Shown here: piece after piece, positions 53,388 through 62,151 of the stretch | Layout of the letters: each line of letters opens with the position of its first letter | Numbering within the stretch: the first letter of the stretch is position 1 | Source of the DNA: Streptomyces avermitilis MA-4680 = NBRC 14893 | Lineage (GTDB): Bacteria; Actinomycetota; Actinomycetes; Streptomycetales; Streptomycetaceae | Assembly (NCBI RefSeq): GCF_000009765.2 | Contig: NC_003155.5 | Location: forward strand, 1,612,001 to 1,676,000 | Direction: 5' to 3' | Length of the DNA: 64,000 nucleotides | Program-made: the position numbers and the translations under genes | Notes under the pieces: model-generated | What the model was told of the DNA's origin: nothing | Seen by the model: the letters and a program-made list of their open reading frames with translations, nothing else | The model's database searches: none

Positions 53388-54557
53388 TCAGCGGCCGGTG
53401 GCGAGCTCGCCGAAGACCTCTTCGGTGTGCTGGCCGGGCAGCGGGGCGAGCCGGCGGACCGATCCCGGGGTGGCGGAGAACCGCACGGGGATGCCGACCG
53501 TGCGGATGGCGCCCTCGCTGGGGTGGTCCACCACATCCAGCAGCCGGCCGCCGCGCACATACGGGTCCTCGGCGGCTCGCTCGAGCTCGAGCACGGGTGC
53601 CATCGGGATGCTGTGCTTGGCGCAGACCCGGGCCCACTCCTCGGTGGTCATGCTCGGCGAGCACTCCCCCACCAGTTCCATCAGCGCGTCGACGTCGTCA
53701 TCGGCGACGGCCTCGCCGTTGACCCGCGGGTCCGCGGCGAGGTCGGCGCGATCGGCGGCGAGGAAGAAGTCCCGGAAGTTCTGCGGGTTGTACGGGATGA
53801 CGCAGGCGAGGCCGTCCCTGGTGGGCACCGCGCGGTGCCCGCGCTTCATCGACAGCGGGAACCCGGTGGGACCCTCCGGCGGCTCGAAGACATGGCCCGC
53901 CAGGTGCTCGACGAGGTTGAAGGCGATGAGCGTGTCGGTCATCGGGATCTCGATGTACTGGCCGGCGCCGGTGGGGCCGCGGTGGACCAGCGCGGCGAGC
54001 ACCGTGTAGACGATGGTCAGCGCGCAGACCTTGTCGCCGATGATCGTCGGCAGATACGCCGGGGTGCCCAGCGCCCGGTTGGCCACGTCCACGAGTCCGG
54101 AGGCGGCCTGCACCGTCTCGTCGTAGGCCGCGTTGCCGGCCCGGTCGGAGTCGCTGCGGAACCCCTGGGCGTGGGCGTAGACCAGGCCGGGGTTGCGGGC
54201 GGCGACGTCGGCGTGGGCGAGGCCGAGGCGGGCGAGGGCGCCGGGGCGCATGTTGGTGACGAGCACGTCGGCGCTGTCGATCAGCTCCAGGGCCCGTGCC
54301 CGGTCGGCGTCGTCCTTCAGGTTCAACGACACGCTGCGCTTGTTGCGATTGACGTTGAGGTTGAGCGGGGTCATGCCGGGTGTGGTGCGGTAGGGGCCCA
54401 CCCGTACGGTGTCGGACGGGGACTCGATCTTGATGACGTCGGCGCCGAGGTCGCCCAGGATCTGCGCCGCGTAGGGCCCCATCACCACCGTCGACAGATC
54501 GATCACCCGCACGCCGTTGAGCGGACCGGTGTCGCCTGCGGTCGTGCTGTCCATCAT
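53388..54557 (-). CDS. CaiB/BaiF-family CoA transferase
   Basis: A 389-residue class III CoA transferase. The nucleophilic aspartate is D146 in AAYDETVQAASGL; LSTVVMGPYAAQILGDLGAD and NRNKRSVSLNLKD are family hallmarks. It would move CoA between acids to start catabolism without ATP. It is the first gene of the upper operon; start may be M1 or M2. GGAG lies upstream. Confidence 0.92.
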   Translation of the reverse strand: MMDSTTAGDTGPLNGVRVIDLSTVVMGPYAAQILGDLGADVIKIESPSDTVRVGPYRTTPGMTPLNLNVNRNKRSVSLNLKDDADRARALELIDSADVLVTNMRPGALARLGLAHADVAARNPGLVYAHAQGFRSDSDRAGNAAYDETVQAASGLVDVANRALGTPAYLPTIIGDKVCALTIVYTVLAALVHRGPTGAGQYIEIPMTDTLIAFNLVEHLAGHVFEPPEGPTGFPLSMKRGHRAVPTRDGLACVIPYNPQNFRDFFLAADRADLAADPRVNGEAVADDDVDALMELVGECSPSMTTEEWARVCAKHSIPMAPVLELERAAEDPYVRGGRLLDVVDHPSEGAIRTVGIPVRFSATPGSVRRLAPLPGQHTEEVFGELATGR

Positions 54558-54583
54558 CGCTCCGTTCCACGCAGTAATTTCGT

Positions 54584-54599
54584 GGTGAATGTTTTCACC
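54584..54599. promoter_or_regulatory. Inverted repeat ahead of the CaiB operon
   Basis: GGTGAATGTTTTCACC has perfect 6-base arms around TGTT and contains a T-N10-A core, near the LysR-box pattern T-N11-A. It lies 27-42 bases before the CaiB start, next to the LysR gene. Confidence 0.5.
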
Positions 54600-54725
54600 G
54601 ACGACGTTATGCGCGAACGAGCCGAGAGGGAATGATCAATGGACGAACAAGGGTATGACCACAGCGGTCACACCCTTTCCATGGACCCCCGGAAAAGGAT
54701 CCAAGAAAAGGGCCCCAGAAATTGG

Positions 54726-55637
54726 TCAGACGGAGATGACCTCGTGGAAGATCTGCCGCGCCCGCGCGGCGACGTCACTCAGGTCACCGCCGTCGTCCGC
54801 TCGGTCCCTACGGAACAACAGGCCTGTCACCAGGGCCGGTTGGAAGTCCTCGACGGGCAGTACAACCACATTGTCCAGCCGGTACAGATGCATCGGACTC
54901 TCCGGCGAGAGCATGGTCATCGAGAACGCCATGCCGGACGAAATCAATTCCGAGCTTCCCGAATAATCCGCCATATTTATGCGGATCCTTTTCTTCACGC
55001 CGACGGAATTCAGATGGGCGTCGATTTCCTCGAAATAGGCCGGGGTGGCGTCGTTCGGCGTGGCCACATAGGACAGATCGGCCAGCTCGTCCAGGGTGAC
55101 CGACGCCCGCCCCGCGAACCGGTCGGCCGGCACCGCGGCACCCAGCCGCTCCCGCATCACCTCGATGATCTCCAGCGCGGGATCGGAGACCGGCAGCCGG
55201 ACCAGCGCCATCGCCAGCCTCCCGTCGTGCACGGCGTCCGCGAGATCCGCCGACGTACCGGGCCAGCGCTTGAGTTCGCACACCTCCCGGCAGGCGTCCT
55301 CCAGCAGCCGGACCCGCTCCCGCAGCAGCGGATGCACTCCTGCGGGCATCCCGATGAACAGCCTGTCCAGCCGCGGCCGCACCGCCTCGCTCAGCCGCCA
55401 GGGAATCGCGTTGACCCGCTCCAGGATGTCGCGCGCCATCGGCAGCAGTGCGGAGCCCGCCGGGGTCAGGTCGACCCGGTGGGTGGTGCGCTCGAAGAGC
55501 TCGTAGCCGAGTTCGCGTTCCAGATCCTTGATCCGCTGGCTCAGCGGAGAGGCCGCCATGTGCAACTTGCGCGCCGCCTGCGAGAAGTTGAGTTCCTCGG
55601 CGACGGCGACGAAGTAACGCAGGTGCAGCATGTCCAC
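54726..55637 (-). CDS. LysR-family regulator of the acyl-CoA cluster
   Basis: A 303-residue regulator. The N-terminal helix-turn-helix is LRYFVAVAEELNFSQAARKL then HMAASPLSQRIKDLERELGY; the effector domain covers 90-300. It is on the same strand and immediately upstream of the CaiB operon, not divergent. GTG 55637 or ATG 55631 could be the start. It probably activates the operon in response to a pathway acid. Confidence 0.9.
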   Translation of the reverse strand: MDMLHLRYFVAVAEELNFSQAARKLHMAASPLSQRIKDLERELGYELFERTTHRVDLTPAGSALLPMARDILERVNAIPWRLSEAVRPRLDRLFIGMPAGVHPLLRERVRLLEDACREVCELKRWPGTSADLADAVHDGRLAMALVRLPVSDPALEIIEVMRERLGAAVPADRFAGRASVTLDELADLSYVATPNDATPAYFEEIDAHLNSVGVKKRIRINMADYSGSSELISSGMAFSMTMLSPESPMHLYRLDNVVVLPVEDFQPALVTGLLFRRDRADDGGDLSDVAARARQIFHEVISV

Positions 55638-55827
55638 GCCGTCACCCTACCCATGGCTGGATCCCCCGGCGGCAGAGGCGTCGAAGGAGGCAGCCGGTGC
55701 GCCGGTACCGTTCACCCGCGCACGCGACGCAGGGCCGCGCCCCGTCCGACACAGGGCCGCACCTTCACTCACCGCGGTCGGGAGCGGTCGGCCGACCTCG
55801 TGCGGGCCTGGGACGAGACGCGGTCGT

Positions 55828-57183
55828 CTACCAGCCCACCGCGACCAGCAGCCACTGCGGGTTGCTGTGCGAGATGAAGGACGACTGACTCGCCACGTCG
55901 TCGTAGGGAAAGCCGTAGGCGAGGCGGTTGATGGCGTTGTCGTGCCAGAACTTGGCGTAGTAGTTCGCCGGCGCCGCCTTGTAGTACTGGGCCGGATCGG
56001 CTTGCTGGGAGGCCGGCAGCGTGGCCACGTGCCGGTTGAGGGCCGCGCACACGTCGGGGTGGCCGGCCAAGGAGGCGGCGCAGCCGAAGATGTCGGAGGT
56101 GGCCGCGTTGACGCCGACGGACTGGGCGTAGGAGGTGAAGTAGTTGGCGTTGGCGCCGCCCGCGCGGAAGCTCGGGTCACTGCCGGGCGCGATGATCCGG
56201 TACGGGCCCTGGGTCCGGGTCAGTACCTTGAACTCGGCCGGGACCGCGTCGGTGAAGCGCTGGAAGGTGGCGGCGCGGTCCTCGGCGAAGGTCTGCCGGT
56301 TCTCGCCGACCTCGACGTCGTAGTTGTCCTTGGTGTGCAGTCGCACGGCGAGCTTGAGGCCGAAGGCGTCGACCCGGGTGGTGTTGCCGTTGAAGACGTT
56401 GTTGCCGACCGTGAACTCGATGAAGTCGTAGTAGGGGCTGTCGGGTGTGCCCAGGTGGAAGTACATGCGCCCCGCGGAGTTCGCCGGCATGTCGAGGTAG
56501 GGCTGTTCGGCGATGGAGTGGACCTGGCCGTTGAAGCTCCAGTACACCTGGCTGTCGGGGTACTTTCCGTTGGTGCGGTTGAGGATCTTCACTTGGACGG
56601 CGTTGTTCGCGGGGGGAATGTCGCTGGTGCTGCCCCAGAAGTCGTCCTGCGGAGGGGTGCCGCCGGGCCCGTACACCTCGAACTCCCACAGGGAGTGGCC
56701 GTATTGAGTGGCCCTCGCCGTTGCGAGGATGCGCACATAGCGGCCACTGCCGGTGACGGGCAGGCTCTGGGTGCCGCCGGCGGCTGTGGTGGTGGAGTAG
56801 ATCGTCGTCCAGCTGCTCGCGTTGGTGGACGTCTGGAGCTGGTAGGCCGTGGCGTAGGCGGCTTCCCAGCGCAGGCCGACGCGGGTGATCTGCTGGACGG
56901 AGCCGAGGTCCACCTGGAGCCACTGGGGATCGGCGAAGGCCGAGGACCAGCGGGTGCCCGGGTCCCCGTCGACCGCCGCGGCTGCGGGGAAGGCCGAACT
57001 CTCGGTCGAGGACGCCGTGGCGGGCCGCCCCTGCGACAGCAGCAGGTCGGCGGCCCACGCGGGCGAGGGCGTCATGGCGACGAAGCAGGCTGCGAGCAAG
57101 GCGACGACCAGGCCGAGAGCCGTCCGGGAGCGGGCGGCACCGGTCGATGGTCTGCGCGCGGGAGCACAGGACGAAGTCTGCAT
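55828..57183 (-). CDS. Secreted GH64 beta-1,3-glucanase with F5/8C module
   Basis: A 451-residue exported enzyme. The signal peptide ends at AWA (44). Residues about 46-170 form a discoidin-type (F5/8 type C) carbohydrate-binding domain (SFADPQWLQVDLGSVQQITR-like text, given by position). From about 178 the GH64 laminaripentaose-producing glucanase fold follows, with YWSFNGQVHSIAEQPYLDMP, FIEFTVGN and the C-terminal SQSSFISHSNPQWLLVAVGW. It cuts beta-1,3-glucan of fungal walls. ATG 57183 has GGAG six bases upstream. Its promoter has a LacI-type operator. Confidence 0.9.
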   Translation of the reverse strand: MQTSSCAPARRPSTGAARSRTALGLVVALLAACFVAMTPSPAWAADLLLSQGRPATASSTESSAFPAAAAVDGDPGTRWSSAFADPQWLQVDLGSVQQITRVGLRWEAAYATAYQLQTSTNASSWTTIYSTTTAAGGTQSLPVTGSGRYVRILATARATQYGHSLWEFEVYGPGGTPPQDDFWGSTSDIPPANNAVQVKILNRTNGKYPDSQVYWSFNGQVHSIAEQPYLDMPANSAGRMYFHLGTPDSPYYDFIEFTVGNNVFNGNTTRVDAFGLKLAVRLHTKDNYDVEVGENRQTFAEDRAATFQRFTDAVPAEFKVLTRTQGPYRIIAPGSDPSFRAGGANANYFTSYAQSVGVNAATSDIFGCAASLAGHPDVCAALNRHVATLPASQQADPAQYYKAAPANYYAKFWHDNAINRLAYGFPYDDVASQSSFISHSNPQWLLVAVGW

Positions 57184-57241
57184 GGGGAGCTCCGGAAGCC
57201 GAGCCGGCGTGCATGGAGGGGGGAGGAGCAACAGCAGGCGG

Positions 57242-57292
57242 GAGAGCGCTCTCTCTCACGGGGTTTGTACCCCTGCCCCTGCCCGGCGTCAA
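57242..57292 (-). promoter_or_regulatory. Promoter and LacI-type operator of the glucanase gene
   Basis: Reading the minus strand, TTGACG (57287-57292), 17 bases, then TACAAA (57264-57269) form a good promoter. Just downstream, GAGAGCGCTCTC (57242-57253) is a perfect palindrome with the central GCGC of LacI-family operators such as the CebR type. A LacI repressor could block transcript start. Confidence 0.7.
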
Positions 57293-57688
57293 CAACTGAA
57301 GGCAGAACCAGCACAGTTCACAGGAACGAGGCGGCGCGCGGTGTCCGCGGTGACGACGTCACACAAAGCACCGAGCATCCATCCCCTGCCCATCGGCAAC
57401 GCCCAGCTGGGCGGAAATGCCCCTGGGACCGTGGCCGCAACGCCACGCGGGGGATCCGACCCCTGGTGCGGCCGCTTCGGGTTCCGAGCGCTTGCCCCGG
57501 TCCAAGGCGACGTCTCCTTTCACCACTTGACGTGTCTGGTTCAGACCTTTAGGTTCCGGCCAGTCAGGCTTTGTGAAGGCACTCAGGGTTCAGTCAGCCG
57601 ATCCGGCGCATCGTCTCCGAGCCTCCGCAGTCGTACCCGCTGTGATCGTCTTCCATGGCCGGAGGCCGCCCCACGGCCGGACCTGCTG
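57293..57688. other. Intergenic region upstream of glucanase and behind APC permease
   Basis: No complete gene is supported. It contains the orphan plus-strand promoter at 57527-57555 and a GTG frame from 57573 whose first 25 codons look like a signal peptide but which then runs out over the permease gene end. Confidence 0.5.
57527..57555 (+). promoter_or_regulatory. Orphan chitin-regulon-type promoter
   Basis: TTGACG (57527-57532), a 17-base spacer and TAGGTT (57550-57555) make a promoter. The spacer contains TGGTTCAGACCT (57537-57548), close to the repeat TGGTCCAGACCT of Streptomyces chitinase promoters and to the DasR box. No intact plus-strand gene follows it. Confidence 0.55.
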
Positions 57689-59080
57689 TCACTTCGTGTT
57701 CTGCAGGGCCCCCGCGACCTGGGCCTCGTCCGAATCCGCAGGTGTGAACGACATTTCCGGCGGCGGGACGCGGAACATCCGGGTCAGGTAGGCCAGGTAC
57801 ACCACGCCGAGGCCCAACCAGATCAGGCCCAGGGTGAGCGCCCTGCCGTCGAGGTTGTACAGCAGGTAGAGGTCCACGACCGCGCCGATCGCGGGGGCGA
57901 CGACGTACGACAGCGGATTCAGGGTGTCCCCGGCGCGCCGACGCCGTATGTACATGGCGAGTACGGACACGTTGACGAAGGTGAAGGCGACGAACGCGCC
58001 GAAGTTGATGAAGGACGTCGAGGTGGCCACGTCCAGGCGCAGGGCGATCAGGCCGACCGCGCCGGTCAGCACGATGTTGAGCGCGGGGGTGCGGTAGCGC
58101 TCGTGGAGGCGGGCGAAGACCTTGCGAGGGAGGGCGCCGTCGCGGCCCATCGCGTACAGCAGTCGTGAGGTGCTCGCCTGCGCGGCGATGCCGGAGGCGA
58201 ACTGCGCGACCACGAGCCCGGCCAGGAACACCGACGAGAACAGGTCGCCGCCGATGCTCTTCGCGATCTCGAAGGCGGCGGAGCTGGGGTCGTCGAAGGA
58301 GCTGCCCGGGTGGGCGAGCTGCGTGGTGTAGGCGACCAGGACGAAGATGCCGCCGCCGATCAGCGCCGTGAGCAGGATGGCGCGCGGCATGGTGCGCTTC
58401 GGGTCGACCGTCTCCTCCGTCAGCGTGGTGACCGCGTCGAAGCCGAGGAAGGAGTACGCGGCGATGGCGGCACCCGCCGAGATGCCGGCCGCGGTGGTCG
58501 CGCCGTTGGCGAAGGGCGCGCCGCTCGCCAGCGCACCGGCGCCGCCGATGTGGAGGACGTGACGCAGGGAGAGGACGACGAAGATGCCGATGACCAGCAC
58601 CTGGAAGACCATGAGCAGGTCGTTGACGCGCTCGGCGGTCTTGATGCCCCGGATGTTCAGCACGGTGGTGACGGCGATGAAGCCGATGATCCATATCCAG
58701 CTCGGCACAGCGGGGAACTGCGCCTGGAGATACGCCCCGCCGATCAGCCAGATGACCATCGGCAGGAAGAAGTAGTCGAGCAGGGTCACCCAGCCGACGA
58801 GGAAGCCGAGCCGCCCGTCGATCGCCTTGCGGACGTAGGTGTAGGCGGAGCCGGCGACGGGATACGCGGCGGCCATCTTCCCGTAGCTGTGGGCCGTGAA
58901 CAGCATGGCGACCAGGGCGAGCAGGTACGCGGTCGGGACCGCGCCCCCGGTGTCGGCGGCGACCACACCGAAGGTGCCCAGCACGATCAGTGGAGTCATG
59001 TAGGCGAGACCGAACAGGGTGACGGCTCTGAGGGTGAGGGAGCGCGCGAGAGCGGGCGCGCCGGTGGCGTGGTTGACCAT
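57689..59080 (-). CDS. APC-family amino acid/polyamine permease
   Basis: A 463-residue transporter with 12 spans. LRAVTLFGLAYMTPLIVLGT, GKMAAAYPVAGSAYTYVRKA and FLGFDAVTTLTEETVDPKR (span 6) mark the APC superfamily, nearest YjeH/PuuP-like members. GGAGCC precedes the ATG. The nitrilase gene ends 54 bases upstream on the same strand, suggesting one transcript: import and hydrolysis of a nitrogen compound. Confidence 0.88.
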   Translation of the reverse strand: MVNHATGAPALARSLTLRAVTLFGLAYMTPLIVLGTFGVVAADTGGAVPTAYLLALVAMLFTAHSYGKMAAAYPVAGSAYTYVRKAIDGRLGFLVGWVTLLDYFFLPMVIWLIGGAYLQAQFPAVPSWIWIIGFIAVTTVLNIRGIKTAERVNDLLMVFQVLVIGIFVVLSLRHVLHIGGAGALASGAPFANGATTAAGISAGAAIAAYSFLGFDAVTTLTEETVDPKRTMPRAILLTALIGGGIFVLVAYTTQLAHPGSSFDDPSSAAFEIAKSIGGDLFSSVFLAGLVVAQFASGIAAQASTSRLLYAMGRDGALPRKVFARLHERYRTPALNIVLTGAVGLIALRLDVATSTSFINFGAFVAFTFVNVSVLAMYIRRRRAGDTLNPLSYVVAPAIGAVVDLYLLYNLDGRALTLGLIWLGLGVVYLAYLTRMFRVPPPEMSFTPADSDEAQVAGALQNTK

Positions 59081-59134
59081 GGGGTGGCTCCGGGGACGTA
59101 CGAGCGGGACGGAGAAGGGTGAGGAGCCGGAGTG

Positions 59135-60004
59135 TCAGGCTCCGGGACGCCAGGTGCGCGGGTCGATACGGCCGCCGTACAGCGGCAGTTCGATGGGCGC
59201 GTCGGTGTCGGTGAACTGGTCCCACATGCGGTTCACGCCTGCGGTGCCGTGGGTCCGGACGCGGGTCACGTCGTCCAGATCGATCACGTCGGTGAGGATG
59301 GCGGTGCCGTCGCCGGGCGCCTCTGCCCGGATCCGGCCCTCGGGGTCGACGACCAGGCTGTGCCCGCTGCCCAGGGGGCCCGCGGTGTTCACGCTGACCA
59401 CGTGGACCTGGTTGACGATGGCGTTGGCGCGGGCCAGGACGACCTCCTGGGCGCGGTCGCTGGTGGTGGTCATCACGGGGTTGACGATGACCTCGGCGCC
59501 GCGCCACGCCAGATGGCGGGCGACCTCCGGGAACCAGGCGTCGTAGCAGATCGCGAAGCCGATCCGCCCCGCCTCCGGGACGTCGAAGACCACGAACCGG
59601 TCGCCGGGATCGTAGGGCTCGCTCGGCCGCCAGGGGAACACCTTGCGGTACCAGGCCGCCAGACGCCCCTGCGGGGAGAAGGCCAGGGCGGTGTTGAACA
59701 GTTCCCCGGCCGGCCCGCGCTCGCACACCGAGCCCGGGAGCAGCCACACCCCCAGATCCCCGGCAAGCTCGGCGAGCTCCTTGACCCGGGGTCCGTCCAG
59801 GGGTTCCGCGATCTCCCGCAGCTGCTCGTGCGCCTCGGCGCCGAGGGCGTCGACGCCGCACAGGTGCAGCTCGGGGAAGACCGCCATGCGGGTGTGCGGG
59901 AACCGGGCGAGAATGCTCTCCGCCTCAGCCGCGAACCCGCTGAGCGGGGCATGTGCGGGCCGCGGGGGGAGCTGGGCGAGAGCGAGGGGCAGGGGGCGGG
60001 ACAT
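59135..60004 (-). CDS. Carbon-nitrogen hydrolase (nitrilase superfamily)
   Basis: A 289-residue amidase with the catalytic triad E45 (FPELHLCG), K121 (WYRKVFPW) and C153 (GFAICYDAWFPE). The family hydrolyses amides, N-carbamoyl groups or nitriles. The gene is divergent from a GntR regulator and upstream of an APC permease; an N-carbamoyl amine or amino-acid amide is a reasonable substrate (inference). Confidence 0.92.
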   Translation of the reverse strand: MSRPLPLALAQLPPRPAHAPLSGFAAEAESILARFPHTRMAVFPELHLCGVDALGAEAHEQLREIAEPLDGPRVKELAELAGDLGVWLLPGSVCERGPAGELFNTALAFSPQGRLAAWYRKVFPWRPSEPYDPGDRFVVFDVPEAGRIGFAICYDAWFPEVARHLAWRGAEVIVNPVMTTTSDRAQEVVLARANAIVNQVHVVSVNTAGPLGSGHSLVVDPEGRIRAEAPGDGTAILTDVIDLDDVTRVRTHGTAGVNRMWDQFTDTDAPIELPLYGGRIDPRTWRPGA

Positions 60005-60025
60005 GGACGCGAAACTAGTTCAAGA

Positions 60026-60049
60026 TGAGCAGTTAAACAAGAGTGCTCA
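60026..60049. promoter_or_regulatory. Inverted repeat between nitrilase and GntR genes
   Basis: TGAGCA (60026-60031) and TGCTCA (60044-60049) with a 12-base A/T-rich spacer, centred in the 94-base divergent region. Likely operator for the adjacent GntR regulator. Confidence 0.5.
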
Positions 60050-60098
60050 ATACGAGCTTTTTTAGCGATGATCCAGCGGAGCTGGCTAGGGTGACGCC

Positions 60099-60869
60099 AT
60101 GCCTGGCAGTGACAACGTCCCGACCACCGGCCTCACCGCCCTCGAACTCAGCGGTGTGCGCAGGCTGTCCGCCCTGGAAGCGGTACGCGCCCGGATCGCT
60201 CTCGCCGTCGACCTGGGCCTGCTCTCCCCCGGCGAGCGCCTGCCCGGCACCGCACAGATCGCCCGGGCCCTCGACGTCAGCGAGATCACCGCTCGCCGCG
60301 CCCTGGTCTCCCTGTGCGGCGACGGCGTACTGGAACGCCGCCGTGGCCGTAACGGCGGCACCCTCGTCGCCGCCCACCCCACCCCGGGCACGGTCCTCAC
60401 CACGGAGACCTACCGCACGGCCACCGACGCCGTGCACCGGCTGATCGACCACCGGCTGGCCCTGGAGTGCGGCATCGCCCACCTCGCGTCGGTCCGCGCC
60501 AGTGGCGAAGACCTGTCCGAGCTCCAGGAAATCGTCGAGGAAATGGACCGCGCGCCCAGCTGGGCGGAGTTCCACGGCTGCGACGAGCGCTTCCACCTCC
60601 GGCTCGCCGAGGCGACCGGCGTCCCCTCGATCACCGGCCCCTACGGCGCGGTCCTGCGCGAGCTCTACCGCTACTACCTTCCCTACCCCGTGGACGCGCT
60701 GCGCGCCTCCAACCGCGAGCACCGCGACCTCCTCGACGCGCTGCGCCGTCAGGACACCGCCGCGGCGAGCGAGGCCGCCCGGCACCATGTGGAAACACTG
60801 CGCCACACCATGTTCGTAGGCCTGCTGAGCGCATCCGCCGACACCGGAACCGTCGCCCCGGGAAGCTGA
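60099..60869 (+). CDS. GntR/FadR-family regulator
   Basis: A 256-residue regulator with a winged helix (GERLPGTAQIARALDVSEIT, ARRALVSLCGDGVLERRRGR) and an FCD-type domain with metal-binding pattern (HRLIDHRLALECGIAHL, DERFHLRLAEATG, HRDLLDALRRQD, ARHHVETL). It should control itself and the divergent nitrilase-permease genes. Weak ribosome binding site AGGGTG. Confidence 0.87.
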   Translation: MPGSDNVPTTGLTALELSGVRRLSALEAVRARIALAVDLGLLSPGERLPGTAQIARALDVSEITARRALVSLCGDGVLERRRGRNGGTLVAAHPTPGTVLTTETYRTATDAVHRLIDHRLALECGIAHLASVRASGEDLSELQEIVEEMDRAPSWAEFHGCDERFHLRLAEATGVPSITGPYGAVLRELYRYYLPYPVDALRASNREHRDLLDALRRQDTAAASEAARHHVETLRHTMFVGLLSASADTGTVAPGS

Positions 60870-60999
60870 GCCTGTCCGCTGGTGGGCCTGGCCGACCCGT
60901 CGCCGTGATCTGTTTTCGGCGCGCGGGCTGGGACGGGAACTGGTGTGCTGGTACTGGGGCCGTCATTGAGCAGTCGTTCCCGTTCCCGGAGAGATCCCC

Positions 61000-62022
61000 A
61001 TGAGTACTTATCGAGCAGCGCAGGTGGCCGCCGCGAGCGGTCCGTTCGAGATCGTCCAGCGTGAGGTGCCGCGGCCCGGCCCCGGCCATGTCCGGATCGC
61101 CGTGGACGCCTGCGGGATCTGCCACAGCGACTCCGTCTTCGTCGACGCCCTGTTGCCGGGCGTCCGGTTTCCGCTGGTCCCCGGGCATGAGATCGCCGGG
61201 CACATCGACGAGCTCGGCGAGGGAACGGACATCAGCTGGCAGGTGGGCGACCGGGTGGCGGTGGGCTGGTTCGGCGGCAGCTGCGGCCACTGCCCGCCCT
61301 GCAGACAGGGCGACTTCGTCGTGTGCCAGAACCTGAAGGTCCCCGGATGGGCGTACGACGGAGGCTACGCCGAGGCGGTGATCGCACCGGCCGACGCCCT
61401 GGCCCGGATCCCCGACGCGCTGGCGGCGACCGACGCGGCACCCCTGGGCTGCGCGGGAGTGACCACGTACAACGGGCTGCGACGCAGCTCCGCGCGGCCG
61501 GGCGATCTCGTCGCCGTCCTCGGCATCGGTGGCCTCGGCCACCTGGGGGTGAAGTACGCGGCCGCCATGGGCTTCGAGACCGTGGCCATCGCCCGCGGAT
61601 CCGACAAGGCCGACTTCGCCAAGCAGCTCGGCGCACACCACTACATCGACAGCACGGCGGACACCACCGTCGCGGATGCGCTGCAGTCCCTCGGCGGCGC
61701 CAAGGCCGTGCTGGCCACCGCCGCCAACTCGGACGCCATCACGGCGACCGTGGATGGGCTCGCGCCCCGCGGCGAGCTGGTGGCCATCGGTGTGGACGCC
61801 GAGCCGCTGGGCATCAGCCCGAACCAGCTGCTCATGGGCGGCAAGATCATCCGCGGTCATCCGTCCGGCACCGCGCAGGACGTGCAGGACACCATGGCGT
61901 TCAGCGCCCTGCACGGGATCCGGCCGATGACCGAGACCGTGCCGCTGGACCAGGCCGATGAGGCGTACCGGAAGATGATGTCCGGCGCCGCCCGCTTCCG
62001 CATGGTGCTCACCACCGGCTGA
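61000..62022 (+). CDS. Zinc-dependent alcohol dehydrogenase (MDR family)
   Basis: A 340-residue medium-chain dehydrogenase. Catalytic zinc ligands are C38 (ACGICHSD), H63/E64 (GHEIAG) and a Cys near 150; structural zinc ligands are C95, C98, C101 and C109. The Rossmann GIGGLGHLG follows near 175. It reduces or oxidises alcohols with NAD(H). GAGAGATCCCC precedes the ATG. Single-gene unit; substrate unknown. Confidence 0.92.
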   Translation: MSTYRAAQVAAASGPFEIVQREVPRPGPGHVRIAVDACGICHSDSVFVDALLPGVRFPLVPGHEIAGHIDELGEGTDISWQVGDRVAVGWFGGSCGHCPPCRQGDFVVCQNLKVPGWAYDGGYAEAVIAPADALARIPDALAATDAAPLGCAGVTTYNGLRRSSARPGDLVAVLGIGGLGHLGVKYAAAMGFETVAIARGSDKADFAKQLGAHHYIDSTADTTVADALQSLGGAKAVLATAANSDAITATVDGLAPRGELVAIGVDAEPLGISPNQLLMGGKIIRGHPSGTAQDVQDTMAFSALHGIRPMTETVPLDQADEAYRKMMSGAARFRMVLTTG

Positions 62023-62151
62023 CGTGGCACGTGCCGCCCCGCCGCGCCACACCAGCGGCGGCATCGAGGCGTCCCTGCGCGACCCGACGCCGGTCCCCCC
62101 GCACTCGCGCGGTGCCGGTCGCGGTTGCGGCGTGGGTCCGCCGGTGTCCGT

